Shown here: piece after piece, positions 7,796 to 18,984 of the stretch
Layout: every line of letters begins with the position of its first letter
Position numbering within the stretch: position 1 is the stretch's first letter
Assembly: GCA_026004735.1 (NCBI GenBank)
Contig: BPJS01000001.1
Coordinates: forward strand, 4,730,859 to 4,794,858
From: Isosphaeraceae bacterium
GTDB lineage: Bacteria > Planctomycetota > Planctomycetia > Isosphaerales > Isosphaeraceae
Reading direction: 5' to 3'
DNA length: 64,000 nucleotides
Made by a program: the position numbers and the translations under genes
Notes under the pieces: generated by a model
What the model was told of the DNA's origin: nothing
Seen by the model: only the letters and a program-made list of their open reading frames with translations
Databases searched by the model: none

Positions 7796-9283
7796 TCACG
7801 GATGGGTCGGGGGATTCGCGGGTGAGCTGGTCGCCGGGGTCGGGGTCTTTCCGAGCCGGAGCTCGGGGCTTTGGCGGCGTGCCTGGTCCCAGATCGGCCC
7901 ATAGGTTTCTTTATCGAAGGGCGGGCAGCCGGTGGGGAATTGGCCCATTTCGTTGTGTTTGGAGCGCATCAGAGCTGTGCAGTAGCTAAAGGTCCGGCAG
8001 ACTCGCCTCGGGTCCAGGGCCAGCCCCTGGATCAGCCGGCATCCAAAGTCGGGCTGAGCCAGAGCGGCCCGGCCCAGGCCGACGAAGGTCGTTCGCCCGG
8101 CGACCACCGACGCCGCGCCGACGTGGAGCGCGTACGCCTGGAGCCAGCTATAGCCCGACCCGACGATGGGGAGGTCCGGGTAGGCGTGCTGGACCATCGC
8201 GGTCAGTCGGAGATGACGTCGGACCCCTTCGAGGGGATGCTCGGGCGTTTCGTATCCGTCCGGCGGGGGGTATTCGAACGGTCGGAGCAGATGCGGGCTG
8301 GCGTAGGGGTTGCCCAGCGACGCGTTGACCAGCGAGACGCCCAGCCCGCGGAGGATTCCGAGATAGGCCAGCGGCTCGGTCAGGTCGGGCGTCATGGGAT
8401 CGTGGGCCGCCGTCCCCCAGGTCGCGGCCCAGGCACCCGGCGCGGTCTCGGCGTGAGCGGTGCCGTCCGGGCCGGGGGCAAACGGCAGGCCGTCGAAAAG
8501 GTTGAGGCGGGTGGCGCGGATCAGGCCCGGGCACTCGCTGCCGATCCGCTCGAAAACTTCGCGGGCGAATCGGGTCCGGTTCTCAAACGATCCGCCGAAT
8601 GGCCCCGGGCGGGTCCGCGCAGCGAGCAGCTCGTTGAGCAGATAGCGGTGGCACTGTTTGAGGTCGATGAAGTCGAAGCCGAGCCGGGCCGCGATCCGGG
8701 CGGCAGCGACGTAGTGATCCTGGAGCCGTTTGAGGTCGTCGTCGGAGAGCAGGGGGGTCGATGCATCGGCGCGCTGGCCGGTGGCGCGATCGACGATGGT
8801 CCGGCGATCGAGCAGGGGGTCGTGTTGGACCAGGTGGGGGCGAGGATGGCTGTAGCGGCCGGAGTGGGTCAGTTGGATGCCGACCAGGAGGTCGTCGGTC
8901 GAGCCGAAGGCGTCCTGGTGGGCGGCGCGGCAGGTCTCGAGCAACCGCCCGAGCGCGTCGGCCGTGTGGGCGTTGATCACCAGTTGGCGGGGATTGGCTC
9001 GGCCCTCGGGGACGACGGCCGCGGCTTCGCCCCAGATCAGCTTGGCGCCACCTGCGCCGAAGCGCTGGTAGCGGCGGAGGGTCAGGGGGCCGGGCGAGCC
9101 GTCGAGTTCGCCGTCGCAGCCTTCCATTGGCTGGATACAGAGGCGGTTGCCGACGGTCCGGCTACCCACAACGGTTGGCTCGAGCAGCCGCGCCGGGTCG
9201 GCGACAATCGGCTCGTCCCAACCGGCTGCACGCGCGGCGGCGACCAGCGATTCGAGTGACTTATACTTGAAAAAGCGGGACAT
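7796..9283 (-). CDS. NADH:flavin oxidoreductase, Old Yellow Enzyme-like
   Basis: A 495-residue protein built on the OYE TIM barrel. FMN and active-site stretches include LCIQPMEGCDGELDG at the front, then GGAKLIWGEAAAVVPEGRAN, IQLTHSGRYSHP (the usual Q-L-x-H-x-G-R), and the barrel-core signature GFDFIDLKQCHRYLLNELL followed by GGSFENRTRF. The C-terminal part (PIVGSGYSWLQAYA...VVAGRTTFVGLGRAALAQPD) forms the phosphate-binding end. A short Cys-containing tail region follows (FSYCTALMR, TGCPPF). It resembles the FMN domain of 2,4-dienoyl-CoA reductases without their extra FAD/NAD module. The substrate is unknown. GAGG about 6 nt before the ATG supports the start. Monocistronic, divergent from the TPR gene. 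Confidence 0.88.
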   Translation of the reverse strand: MSRFFKYKSLESLVAAARAAGWDEPIVADPARLLEPTVVGSRTVGNRLCIQPMEGCDGELDGSPGPLTLRRYQRFGAGGAKLIWGEAAAVVPEGRANPRQLVINAHTADALGRLLETCRAAHQDAFGSTDDLLVGIQLTHSGRYSHPRPHLVQHDPLLDRRTIVDRATGQRADASTPLLSDDDLKRLQDHYVAAARIAARLGFDFIDLKQCHRYLLNELLAARTRPGPFGGSFENRTRFAREVFERIGSECPGLIRATRLNLFDGLPFAPGPDGTAHAETAPGAWAATWGTAAHDPMTPDLTEPLAYLGILRGLGVSLVNASLGNPYASPHLLRPFEYPPPDGYETPEHPLEGVRRHLRLTAMVQHAYPDLPIVGSGYSWLQAYALHVGAASVVAGRTTFVGLGRAALAQPDFGCRLIQGLALDPRRVCRTFSYCTALMRSKHNEMGQFPTGCPPFDKETYGPIWDQARRQSPELRLGKTPTPATSSPANPPTHP

Positions 9284-9662
9284 TCAGGCCTCGCGGGAAC
9301 ACGCCGAATCGGATCGGAACGTTCGACTCAGACAGGATGCAGGTCGGGTCTGCTCGCCACAAGGCGCAACGGGCCGAGGTTGTCGGGGAGGGTCGCTCTA
9401 AGTCCCCGACGAATTGGCCGGGAGGCCGCCGCGGCGACAGGATCGAGCGGTTGGGAGCGGAAGGCCCGAGTGGCAAGCCGGCGCGGCTTGACGACCCGCG
9501 CCAAGCGGTCGTAGATTCACCCAGAGGGTAGTTTTTCGGCGGCTGATCCTCACGCTCGACTGGATCGCGGGGCGAGCCGTGAGGAGGTTTGAAACGGGCG
9601 TCCGCCCCAGGTGCAGCCGCCCCGTCGAGCGGGCGTGCGCGGCCCGGAGTTGAGGAGGAGCG
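9284..9662. other. Divergent intergenic region
   Basis: Lies between the OYE-like gene (minus) and the TPR gene (plus) and must hold both promoters. I saw no consensus -35/-10 pair or strong dyad. The TPR gene's RBS, GAGGAGG, is at the right edge about 6 nt from its ATG. Confidence 0.5.
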
Positions 9663-12470
9663 ATGCGTGGCCAGCATGGGTTTGCGGCGGCTGCCCTGGT
9701 GCTGGTCGCGATGGCGGCGGCCCCGGGTCAGGACTCTGAGCTCCCTCCTGAGTGGGATCGGGAACTGCGGTTTGTGCAGGGGCTCCGCGAGCGCGGTTAC
9801 TTCGATCTGGCTCCGGAGTATGTCCAGGGTTTGCTGAAGCAGGATGGGCTGCCGGAGGCGTTGCGGGGGGCGTTGCGGTACGAGTTGGGCCGGGGCCGGC
9901 TGGAGGAGGCGACGGCCACGGCCGACCTGGACCGCCGTCAGGTGATTCTGGAACAGGCGCGGCAGGAGCTGGATGGGTTTGTGCGGGCCTATCCGGATCA
10001 CCGATTGACGTCGGAGGCGTTGGTGCAGCTGGCGCGGCTGTATGTGGAGCGAGGCCATACGGCGTTGCTTCAGGCCAACGAAGTCCGGACGGTGGACGAA
10101 GAGGGCCGCGAGATTCCGTCCGGACAATTGGAACGCCAGGCGCGATTGAATGCGGCGCGGGCGGCGTTTGCCGAGGCGCGGACGGCCTACGACGCCGCGG
10201 AGGGGCGTCTCAAGGCGGCCTACGACGCCTTTCCCAAGTTTATTCCCGAGGGAGACCCCCGCCGCGCTGCCCGCGATCGCGCCCACACGGCGTTGATGGA
10301 CGACCAGCTTCAGCGGGCGATCGTTGATTACGAGGAGGCGCAGACCTACCCGCCCGGCTCGGCCGAGCGGGACCGGCTCTTGGACCAAGCCGCGGCCCGG
10401 TTCAAGGACCTTTACGAAAGATACCGCACCCAGTTGGCCGGACTGCATGCGCGGATGTTGCAGGCCAAGAGCCTGGAGGAGAAGGGCGAGCTGGGCCCGG
10501 CGATGGGCATCTACAACGAGCTGATGGACCACACCGACCCGCGGGTTCGAGATCTTCAGCGGCAGGTCGGCTTTTTCCGGATCATCGTCATCAACAAGCG
10601 GGGCGAGCATGCGTTGGCGGTCGACGAGGCGGCCCGCTGGCTCCAGGCCAATCCCCAGCACCGCACGACCGAGGAGGGGCTGGGGGTTCAGTTGGAGATG
10701 GCTCGGGCGATTCTGGCCCAGTTGGAGGGGATGAACCCGTCCGAGCGGGAACAGGCGATCCGGGCAGCCGTGGATCGGCTCACGGAGGTGGTCCGCTACT
10801 ACTCGCCCCACAAGCCGGAGGCGTTGAAGCTGCTGCAGAAGTACCAGGAGCGGTCGGCGCGGCGGGCTAACCAAGTCGCCAACCTCAGCTATGAGGATGC
10901 GATGAGTCAGGCCGACACGGCGATCTCGACCCACGACTGGGGTCTGGCCGAGGCGCTGCTCAAGCAGGCGATCCGGCGGGCCAAGCGTTCGCGTGAGTTG
11001 GAGAAGGTCAACCGTGCCCGGTACTATCTGGCCTATGTCTACTATGCGTCGGACCGCTACTACGAGGCGGCGGTTCTGGCCGAGCATCTGGCCCGCCGGT
11101 ATCGGGAAGGGGGGTTGGCGGCCAAGGCGGCCGAAATTGGCCTGGCGTCGCTAACGCAGGCGTATAACACGTTTACCCAGGTCGATCGGGCCAGTGATCT
11201 GGAGCGGATGATCGACCTGGCCCAGTATACGGCGGCGACCTGGCCGGAAAGTCCGGAAGCCGACAGTGCCCGCTCGACGCTGGGGGAGATCTATCTGGGT
11301 CGGGGCGAGTATGCCGAGGCTGCGGCGGTTTTTGAGGAAGTGCGTGAGGGATCGCCCGGTTACCTGAACGCGCGGGTCAAGGCGGGCGATGCGCACTGGC
11401 GGTTGGCGCAGCGGCTTCGCGACGAGGGTAAGGCGGCTGAGGCCGACGCCGAAGCAAAGAGGGCCGAGGAGATTGTCGCCGCGGCGCTACGGGCGCGGGA
11501 CGAGGCCGGCGTACCGACGACCGATCCGGATCGGATCACCAATGCCAACGCGATGGCGGAGATCCTGCGCGCCACGGGGCGGCCCTCCGAGGCGATTGCG
11601 CTGCTGGAGCCGATCGCGGAGGCGTTGCGTGCCGCGCCGCCGGCGGCGGAGGCGGTTCCGCTCTACGCGGGTAGTCTGACGATTTTGCTCCGGGCGCATC
11701 TGGCCGCCGGTCAGCCGAACCAGGCGATCGAGCTGATGAGCGTGTTGGAGTCGGTGGCGCCGTCGCGGGCGTCGTTGACGCAGCTTTACTTTGAGCTGGG
11801 GCGGTCGCTGCAGGCGGAGTTGGAGCGGCTGGAGAAGGCCAACAATCCGGCGGCGTACCGGAAGACGCAGGATGCGTATCGGCAGTTTCTGACGGCGCTG
11901 GCCGGTAGCCGGGCGGGACAGAGCTACGATTCGCTTCAGTGGGCCGGGGAGTCGATGCTCGACCTGAAGATGCCGAAGGAAGCTGCGGAGGTGTTTGAAC
12001 GTGTGTTGAAGACGGTCGCCCAGGAGAAGCCGTTCACGGACCGGCCGGATGCGGCGGCGCGGATCTTGCGGACCCGGCTGAAGCTGGTTTCGGCGCTGCG
12101 GCAGCAGGGCGAGCTGGATCGAGCCTGGGAGCTGGTCCAGCAACTGGTGAGCGAGAATCCGCGGATGCTCGAGGCGTTGCTCGAGCAAGGGCTGGTGTTG
12201 GAGGATCGGGCGCGGCGAGGGGGCGATCGGGCGGCCTGGGAAGCCAGTCTAAGGTATTGGAGAAATCTGGCGACGCGGCTGAACCAGGCGAGTCCGAAGC
12301 GTCCCGAACTGTTTGAAGCCTGGCTTCACGTGGCCACCGCGCTGGAAGGGCTGGGCCAGAAGGCCGAAGCGATCAAGACGCTGCGGGGCGTGATGACGCT
12401 GACGCCTTCGGTGGGCACGCCGGCGATGAAGTCCCGGTATGAGCAGGCGTTGAAGCGTTTGGGCGGTTGA
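9663..12470 (+). CDS. Large exported tetratricopeptide (TPR) repeat protein
   Basis: A 935-residue protein with a Sec-type signal (MRGQHGFAAAALVLVAMAAAPGQ, cleavage likely after about residue 22). The rest is almost entirely alpha-helical, with degenerate TPR units such as YFDLAPEYVQGLLKQDG, YVERGHTALLQANE, YYASDRYYEAAVLAEHLARRY, EIYLGRGEYAEAAAVFEEV and MLDLKMPKEAAEVFERVL. No enzyme domain is visible. TPR arrays are protein-binding scaffolds. In planctomycetes, long exported ones often sit beside Tol/Exb-like genes, but none is found here. A strong RBS (GAGGAGG) precedes the ATG. The next gene is another exported TPR protein 30 nt downstream, so the pair is likely an operon. Confidence 0.85.
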   Translation: MRGQHGFAAAALVLVAMAAAPGQDSELPPEWDRELRFVQGLRERGYFDLAPEYVQGLLKQDGLPEALRGALRYELGRGRLEEATATADLDRRQVILEQARQELDGFVRAYPDHRLTSEALVQLARLYVERGHTALLQANEVRTVDEEGREIPSGQLERQARLNAARAAFAEARTAYDAAEGRLKAAYDAFPKFIPEGDPRRAARDRAHTALMDDQLQRAIVDYEEAQTYPPGSAERDRLLDQAAARFKDLYERYRTQLAGLHARMLQAKSLEEKGELGPAMGIYNELMDHTDPRVRDLQRQVGFFRIIVINKRGEHALAVDEAARWLQANPQHRTTEEGLGVQLEMARAILAQLEGMNPSEREQAIRAAVDRLTEVVRYYSPHKPEALKLLQKYQERSARRANQVANLSYEDAMSQADTAISTHDWGLAEALLKQAIRRAKRSRELEKVNRARYYLAYVYYASDRYYEAAVLAEHLARRYREGGLAAKAAEIGLASLTQAYNTFTQVDRASDLERMIDLAQYTAATWPESPEADSARSTLGEIYLGRGEYAEAAAVFEEVREGSPGYLNARVKAGDAHWRLAQRLRDEGKAAEADAEAKRAEEIVAAALRARDEAGVPTTDPDRITNANAMAEILRATGRPSEAIALLEPIAEALRAAPPAAEAVPLYAGSLTILLRAHLAAGQPNQAIELMSVLESVAPSRASLTQLYFELGRSLQAELERLEKANNPAAYRKTQDAYRQFLTALAGSRAGQSYDSLQWAGESMLDLKMPKEAAEVFERVLKTVAQEKPFTDRPDAAARILRTRLKLVSALRQQGELDRAWELVQQLVSENPRMLEALLEQGLVLEDRARRGGDRAAWEASLRYWRNLATRLNQASPKRPELFEAWLHVATALEGLGQKAEAIKTLRGVMTLTPSVGTPAMKSRYEQALKRLGG

Positions 12471-12500
12471 CCGACGGTTTGGGGATGGGGAACAGAGACG

Positions 12501-13547
12501 ATGATGACCCGCGCGCTGGCTGTTGCAGGCTCGACGCTGTTGGTGGTGGGGCTGGCGGTCGTGGGGCGCGCCGACGTGGTGCGTCTGATTACGGGTTCGA
12601 CGGTCAAGGTCTCGGGTGGACAGATCAGCGGGACGATTGTGTCGGAGTCGCCGCTGGAGGTGAGAATCAAGCCGGCGGTTGGTCCGGAGCAGACGATACC
12701 CGTGGATCAGATCGACCAGGTGACCTATGACGGAGTGCCGCCGAGTTTTGCGCTGGCCGAGTCGCGGCTGGGGGCTGGCAATTTGCAAGAGGCGGCGGAG
12801 TTATTTGGGAAGGCGGCTGCGGAGGCGAAAGGCAAGGCCAATCTGGAGCGAGCGGCCCAGTATGGCCGGGCGGCGGCGTTGGCGGAGTTGGGGCTGGTGG
12901 ACTCGGCGCGTGCGGGCGAGGCGATCAAGGCTCTCGAGGAGTTTGTTCGCACGCAGCCCAATGCCCGGCAGTTGGGTTCGGCGTTGCTGACCCTGGCCCG
13001 GCTCAGCCTAGCGCAGGGAGATACCGAGCGGGCGGCGGCGGTGTTGGCGGATCTGAAGGCACGAGTTCCGTGGGCGGCGGGTCGTGCGGCGGTGCTGGAA
13101 GCGCGGGTGATGGCCCGCAAGGGAGATCACGAGGGGTCGATCGCTGCGCTGGACGCGCTGGTGGCGGCGGCACCGGCCGGGTCAGCCCAGGCCCGGGAGG
13201 CCATTTTGGCGAAGGCTGAGAGTCTGGTGGCGACCCGACGGTTTGCCGAGGCGGAGGCGGTCGTGCAGCGAGTGATCGCCGAGTCGGATCCGGAGGACGA
13301 TGCGATTCAGGCCGAAGCGCACAATATGCTCGGCGATTGCCTGCGTGCGGCGGGTCGTCCCAAGGACGCGCTCATTGCCTATTTGAAGACGGATGTGCTC
13401 TACGACGGGGCTCGGGACCAACATGCCCGCGCGTTGGCTCAGATCGCCGAGCTTTGGACTGAGCTGAAGCAGGATGCTCGGGCGGCCGAGGTGCGGGCCC
13501 GGCTCAGGCAACTCTACCCGCAGAGTCCGTACGCCAAGGCGGGCTAG
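12501..13547 (+). CDS. Exported TPR protein with N-terminal beta-rich domain
   Basis: A 348-residue protein. A signal peptide (MMTRALAVAGSTLLVVGLAVVGRA) is followed by a short beta-rich module at about residues 25-75 (DVVRLITGSTVKVSGGQISG, TIPVDQIDQVTYDG), reminiscent of small SH3-like domains in planctomycete TPR proteins. Four to six TPR-like helical hairpins follow (LGAGNLQEAAELFGKAAAEA, RMARKGDHEGSIAALDALV-type, LGDCLRAAGRPKDALIAYL). It ends with YPQSPYAKAG, a common end of tetratricopeptide proteins of the YbgF/Tol type. It starts 30 nt after the larger TPR gene and probably acts with it in a periplasmic complex. Function is inferred only from co-location. Confidence 0.82.
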   Translation: MMTRALAVAGSTLLVVGLAVVGRADVVRLITGSTVKVSGGQISGTIVSESPLEVRIKPAVGPEQTIPVDQIDQVTYDGVPPSFALAESRLGAGNLQEAAELFGKAAAEAKGKANLERAAQYGRAAALAELGLVDSARAGEAIKALEEFVRTQPNARQLGSALLTLARLSLAQGDTERAAAVLADLKARVPWAAGRAAVLEARVMARKGDHEGSIAALDALVAAAPAGSAQAREAILAKAESLVATRRFAEAEAVVQRVIAESDPEDDAIQAEAHNMLGDCLRAAGRPKDALIAYLKTDVLYDGARDQHARALAQIAELWTELKQDARAAEVRARLRQLYPQSPYAKAG

Positions 13548-13781
13548 GCGGGCCAGCAGCGGTCTCGGGGCCGGGAGCCGTTGCGCGAGGTCGCCGGAGG
13601 CCTGGGGAAGGCGCCAGACGGGCCGTTGGGGGTTGGCCTGGAGGGTTAAGGCTCTGTGGTCGAGAGGCATTCTGGGTGGTGGTGGGGAGAGACGGGAGAG
13701 GGTAGGTGCAAGCTGGTTGAGACGGTCGCGCCGCAGTCGCTGGCGGGGCGGGGTCGAAGGGGGGGGGTGCGGCGGGTTGGC

Positions 13782-15638
13782 TCACTCGACGGTGACGCTT
13801 TTGGCAAGGTTGCGGGGTTTGTCGATGTCGCAACCGCGAAGCCGGGCGACGTGGTAGGCGAGTAGTTGGAGGGGGGCGACGGCGACCAGGGGCTGGATCA
13901 GTTCCGGGACGTCGGGGACGGGCAGGAAGACGTCGGCGAGGCGTTGAAGTTCGGCGTCGCCTTGGGTGCCGACGGCCAGGATTGGGCCACCGCGGGCCTT
14001 GACCTCGGCGATGTTGGAGAGGGTTTTGGCGTGGAGGGGACCGCGGGGGGCGACGAAGACGGTGGGGGTTTCGGGGTCGATGAGGGCGATGGGCCCGTGT
14101 TTCATTTCGGCTGTGGGGTAGCCCTCGGCGTGGATGTAGCTGATTTCCTTCAGTTTGAGGGCCCCTTCGAGGGCGACGGGATAGAGCAGGTCGCGTCCGA
14201 GGAACAGGGCGCTGCGGGTAGATTGGAAGCGGGAGGCGGCGTCGCGGACGAGGGGTTCGGTCTGGAGGGCCTGGGCCATGGCCTCGGGGGCGAATTCGAG
14301 GGCCTCGAGTGCGGCGAGGCCGTCGACGAAGGGCAAGCCGCGGATGCGCCCGAAGTAGAGGGCAAGGAGGGCGAGGACAGCGACCTGAGCGGAGAAGGCC
14401 TTGGTGCTGGCGACGCCGATTTCGGGGCCGGCGTGGAGGTAGATGCCGCCGTCGGCGGCGCGGGCGATGGAGCTGCCGACGGTGTTGACGATGGCGCGGG
14501 TGGGGAAGCCGCGGCGTTTGGCCTCGTGTAGGGCGCCGAGGGTGTCGGCGGTTTCGCCGCTTTGGCTGAGGACGAAGACGAGCGTACGGTCGTCGAGGGG
14601 TGGGTTGCGGTAGCGGAATTCACTGGCGTATTCGACCTCGACGGGGAGGCGAGCCAGGCGTTCGATGAGGTATTCGCCGACCAGGGCGGCGTGCCAGCTT
14701 GTGCCGCAGGCGGCGAAGACGATGCGGCGGATGTGTCGGACCTGGCGTGGGGTGAGGTTGAGTCCGCCGAGGACGGCGGTGGCCTGGTCGCGGCGGAGCC
14801 GGCCGCGGCAGGCGTTGCGGAGGGTTTCGGGCTGTTCGCGGATTTCCTTTTGCATGTAATGGTCGTGGGGGCCGAGTTCGGCGGCGTCGGGGGCCCAGTC
14901 GATGCGGTCGATCCGCGGGGTGACTGGACCGCGGTTGACGTGGGCGATCTGGAGCGAGTCCGGGGTGAGGCGGACGACTTCGCCGTCTTCGAGGAAGACG
15001 ACCTGGCGGGTGTGAGGGGCGATGGCGGTGGCGTCGCTGGCCAGGAGGTGTTCGTGCTCGCCGACGCCGACGACGAGGGGGCTGCCCTGGCGTGCGGCGA
15101 CGATCAGGCCGGGGCTGTCGCGGTGGAGGATTGCCAGGCCGTAGGTTCCCTCGAGCCGGGGTAGAGCGCGGAGCACGGCGTTGAGCAGGAGGTCGGCTCG
15201 GGGGATCTGCGGGTCGCGGAGGAGGCGGAGTTCGCGGGCGATCAGGTGGGCGATGACCTCGGTGTCGGTCTGAGACTGGAAGGTGAAGCCGTCGGCGGAA
15301 AGCTCGGCGCGGAGGGCGTCGTGATTTTCGATGACGCCGTTGTGGACGACGGCCACTTCGCCCTCACCGCCGAGGTGAGGGTGGGCGTTGATGTCGCTGG
15401 GGGGACCGTGGGTGGCCCAGCGGGTATGGCCGATACCGCAGGCGCCGGGGATGGGCGACTCGGCGAGGGCCTCCTCGAGCCGCCGGACCCGGCCGGCGAG
15501 CTTGCGGAGGTGGAGGCGGCCGTCGTGGAGTGAGGCGATGCCGGTGCTGTCGTAGCCCCGGTACTCAAGCCGCCGCAAGCCGGCAAGCAGGACTGAGGCG
15601 GCCGACTCATGGCCGGTGTAACCGACGATGCCGCACAT
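13782..15638 (-). CDS. glmS: Glutamine-fructose-6-phosphate aminotransferase (isomerizing)
   Basis: A 618-residue enzyme of standard length that makes glucosamine-6-phosphate from fructose-6-phosphate and glutamine, feeding UDP-GlcNAc synthesis. The catalytic Cys follows the start Met (MCGIVGYTG). The glutaminase domain continues through EYRGYDSTG and CGIGHTRWATHG. Two SIS isomerase domains follow: CGTSWHAALVGEYLIE with SQSGETADT, then LFLGRDLLYPVALEGALKLKEISY. The C-terminus DKPRNLAKSVTVE is the invariant GlmS tail. A strong RBS (GAGGAGG) precedes the ATG. No glmS ribozyme is recognisable in the 285 bp upstream. Monocistronic here. Confidence 0.98.
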   Translation of the reverse strand: MCGIVGYTGHESAASVLLAGLRRLEYRGYDSTGIASLHDGRLHLRKLAGRVRRLEEALAESPIPGACGIGHTRWATHGPPSDINAHPHLGGEGEVAVVHNGVIENHDALRAELSADGFTFQSQTDTEVIAHLIARELRLLRDPQIPRADLLLNAVLRALPRLEGTYGLAILHRDSPGLIVAARQGSPLVVGVGEHEHLLASDATAIAPHTRQVVFLEDGEVVRLTPDSLQIAHVNRGPVTPRIDRIDWAPDAAELGPHDHYMQKEIREQPETLRNACRGRLRRDQATAVLGGLNLTPRQVRHIRRIVFAACGTSWHAALVGEYLIERLARLPVEVEYASEFRYRNPPLDDRTLVFVLSQSGETADTLGALHEAKRRGFPTRAIVNTVGSSIARAADGGIYLHAGPEIGVASTKAFSAQVAVLALLALYFGRIRGLPFVDGLAALEALEFAPEAMAQALQTEPLVRDAASRFQSTRSALFLGRDLLYPVALEGALKLKEISYIHAEGYPTAEMKHGPIALIDPETPTVFVAPRGPLHAKTLSNIAEVKARGGPILAVGTQGDAELQRLADVFLPVPDVPELIQPLVAVAPLQLLAYHVARLRGCDIDKPRNLAKSVTVE

Positions 15639-15923
15639 GGACGCGCCTCCTCCTCAGCCGCGTGGGATCGGGCTTTGCCGGTAGGTATCGTAATGGAAGT
15701 CGTGTTCGCGGAAAGACGAAGAAACACGACACGGCCCTGGGGGCGGCCGGCTCAGAGTCTCAAACCGGCTAACGGCGCCACCAGGGCGTTTCGCTCGATC
15801 GAGAGGACCGCAACCGGCGGTCGCGCCCAACCACGGCCGCAACCACCAGGGATGCCGTCTCAAGGCAAGTGAGCGGCCCCTAGGACCGGCACTTGCCAAT
15901 CGATCGTCAGGAATCGACCGATC

Positions 15924-17666
<1,743 letters not shown>

Positions 17667-17753
17667 CTAGGGTCGTGCATAGGTACGCACGTGTCAAGCC
17701 GAGATGACCGGGCAGCCCTGGGCCTGGCGGAGGAGGCTGGGTGGCGGGAGGGG

Positions 17754-18458
17754 TCAGACAGGGGCCGAGGAGGAGGCGCGGGCGGCGGCGATGAAGCGGG
17801 CGACGCGATCGAGGTCTTTGCGTCCTGGGGCGGACTCGACGCCGCTGGCGGCGTCGACCATCGAGATGGGCAGGGGGCAGCGGGCGAGTCGGTCGGCGAG
17901 GTTTTCGGGGGTCAGTCCGCCGGCGAGGACCCAGTGGAGTCGGCGCCAGGCGGGAAGGACGGAGTCCCAGCGGGGAAGTCGGGCGGCGAGCAGATCCATC
18001 ACATCGTCGGGGAGGGTCTGGCCGGTGCCGCCGAGGCGTCCGGGGACGGCGGAATCGAGGAGGATGGCCTCGGGCAGGGCGTCGAGCTGCGTGGCCAGTT
18101 GGAGCCAGTCTTCCAAGGCCGCCAGGTGTTCGGCGGCGCCGAGCCGGAAGGCCTTGAGGACGCGGAGGCCGGCGGTGTGGAGCCAGCGGACGTGTTCGGG
18201 AGGCTCGTCGCCGTGGAGCTGAACGGCGTCGAGGCCGAGCCGATCGGCCAGCTCGGCGACGTGAGCGGCGGGCTGGTGGGCGAAGACACCGACGGCCAGC
18301 AGGCCCCGCGGGCGGCGAGCGAGGAGTTGCTCGGCGCGATCGGGGGAAAGGCGGCGAGGCGAGCCGTCGCAGAAGTTGAGGCCGACGGCATCGACGCCGA
18401 GCGAGCCGAGAGCGGCCAGTTGGTCAGGCTCGGTCAGGCCACAGATTTTGACACGCAA
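17754..18458 (-). CDS. trpF: Phosphoribosylanthranilate isomerase
   Basis: A 234-residue TIM-barrel enzyme for step three of tryptophan synthesis. Catalytic Cys is in VKICGLTEPDQ near residue 5 and the catalytic Asp in LLDSAVPGRLGGTGQT. Other landmarks are VGLNF near residue 28, DAVQLHGDEPP, and the phosphate-binding end VLAGGLTPENL / SMVDAASGVESAPGRKD. The open frame runs upstream into trxA, but the protein begins at the TTG codon at 18458, 22 nt after the trxA stop. No other trp gene is in the window, so trpF is separated from the rest of the pathway. Probably cotranscribed with trxA. Confidence 0.93.
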   Translation of the reverse strand: MRVKICGLTEPDQLAALGSLGVDAVGLNFCDGSPRRLSPDRAEQLLARRPRGLLAVGVFAHQPAAHVAELADRLGLDAVQLHGDEPPEHVRWLHTAGLRVLKAFRLGAAEHLAALEDWLQLATQLDALPEAILLDSAVPGRLGGTGQTLPDDVMDLLAARLPRWDSVLPAWRRLHWVLAGGLTPENLADRLARCPLPISMVDAASGVESAPGRKDLDRVARFIAAARASSSAPV

Positions 18459-18480
18459 GGAAGGCCTCGGGGAGTCTCGC

Positions 18481-18810
18481 TCAAGCGCCAAGCCGATCGA
18501 GGGCATCGCGATACTTGGCTTCGGGGTTGACCCCGATGAAGCGTTCGACCTCCTTGCCGTCCTTAAAGAGGATGACGGTCGGGATGGAGGAGATTCGGAG
18601 GTTGCCAGGGGTGTCCATATTTTGATCGGTGTCCATTTTGCCGATCTTGACTTTGCCCTGGTATTGGGAGGCAAGCTTTTCGATCGTGGGAGCGAGCATG
18701 CGGCAGGGACCGCACCAGGGGGCCCAGAAGTCGACGAGGACGGGGACTTTGGCGTCGAGGACTTCCGACTGGAAATTGGCGTCGGTAAACTCCTGCACGT
18801 TCCCGGCCAT
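18481..18810 (-). CDS. trxA: Thioredoxin
   Basis: A 109-residue thioredoxin with the canonical redox motif WCGPC near residue 32 (FWAPWCGPCRM), the cis-Pro loop SIPTVILFKDGKEV, and the usual ending. It is a cytosolic disulfide reductase serving ribonucleotide reductase, peroxiredoxins and similar clients. ATG 18810 (MAGNVQEFTDANF) is chosen over the longer open frame since it matches the family N-terminus and has AAGGGG upstream. A near-consensus promoter lies about 85 nt upstream (18896-18923). trpF follows 22 nt downstream. Confidence 0.97.
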   Translation of the reverse strand: MAGNVQEFTDANFQSEVLDAKVPVLVDFWAPWCGPCRMLAPTIEKLASQYQGKVKIGKMDTDQNMDTPGNLRISSIPTVILFKDGKEVERFIGVNPEAKYRDALDRLGA

Positions 18811-18895
18811 GATTGGCGAACCCCTTGAGATGGATTGGAGCGAGCCAGAGCGGGCGTCCGCGCGGGTGGGGGCGCCCAGAATCCGCATAGGAGCC

Positions 18896-18923
18896 ATTAT
18901 AGGGTGAGGCACCGGCAGGTCAA
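18896..18923 (-). promoter_or_regulatory. Near-consensus sigma-70-type promoter for trxA-trpF
   Basis: On the minus strand, TTGACC (18923-18918), 16 nt, then TATAAT (18901-18896): 5/6 and 6/6 matches to the housekeeping consensus. A start of transcription near 18889 would give an untranslated leader of about 80 nt before the trxA ATG. Confidence 0.6.
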
Positions 18924-18984
18924 CGAAGCGAACCGGCTGGGAGACCAGCGCGGGCGGTCCTGGTGGGATCGCCTGAGTCGGGGG

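Noticed and set aside
15639..15923. glmS ribozyme upstream of glmS
   Set aside because: No recognisable ribozyme core; these are known mainly from Gram-positive bacteria.
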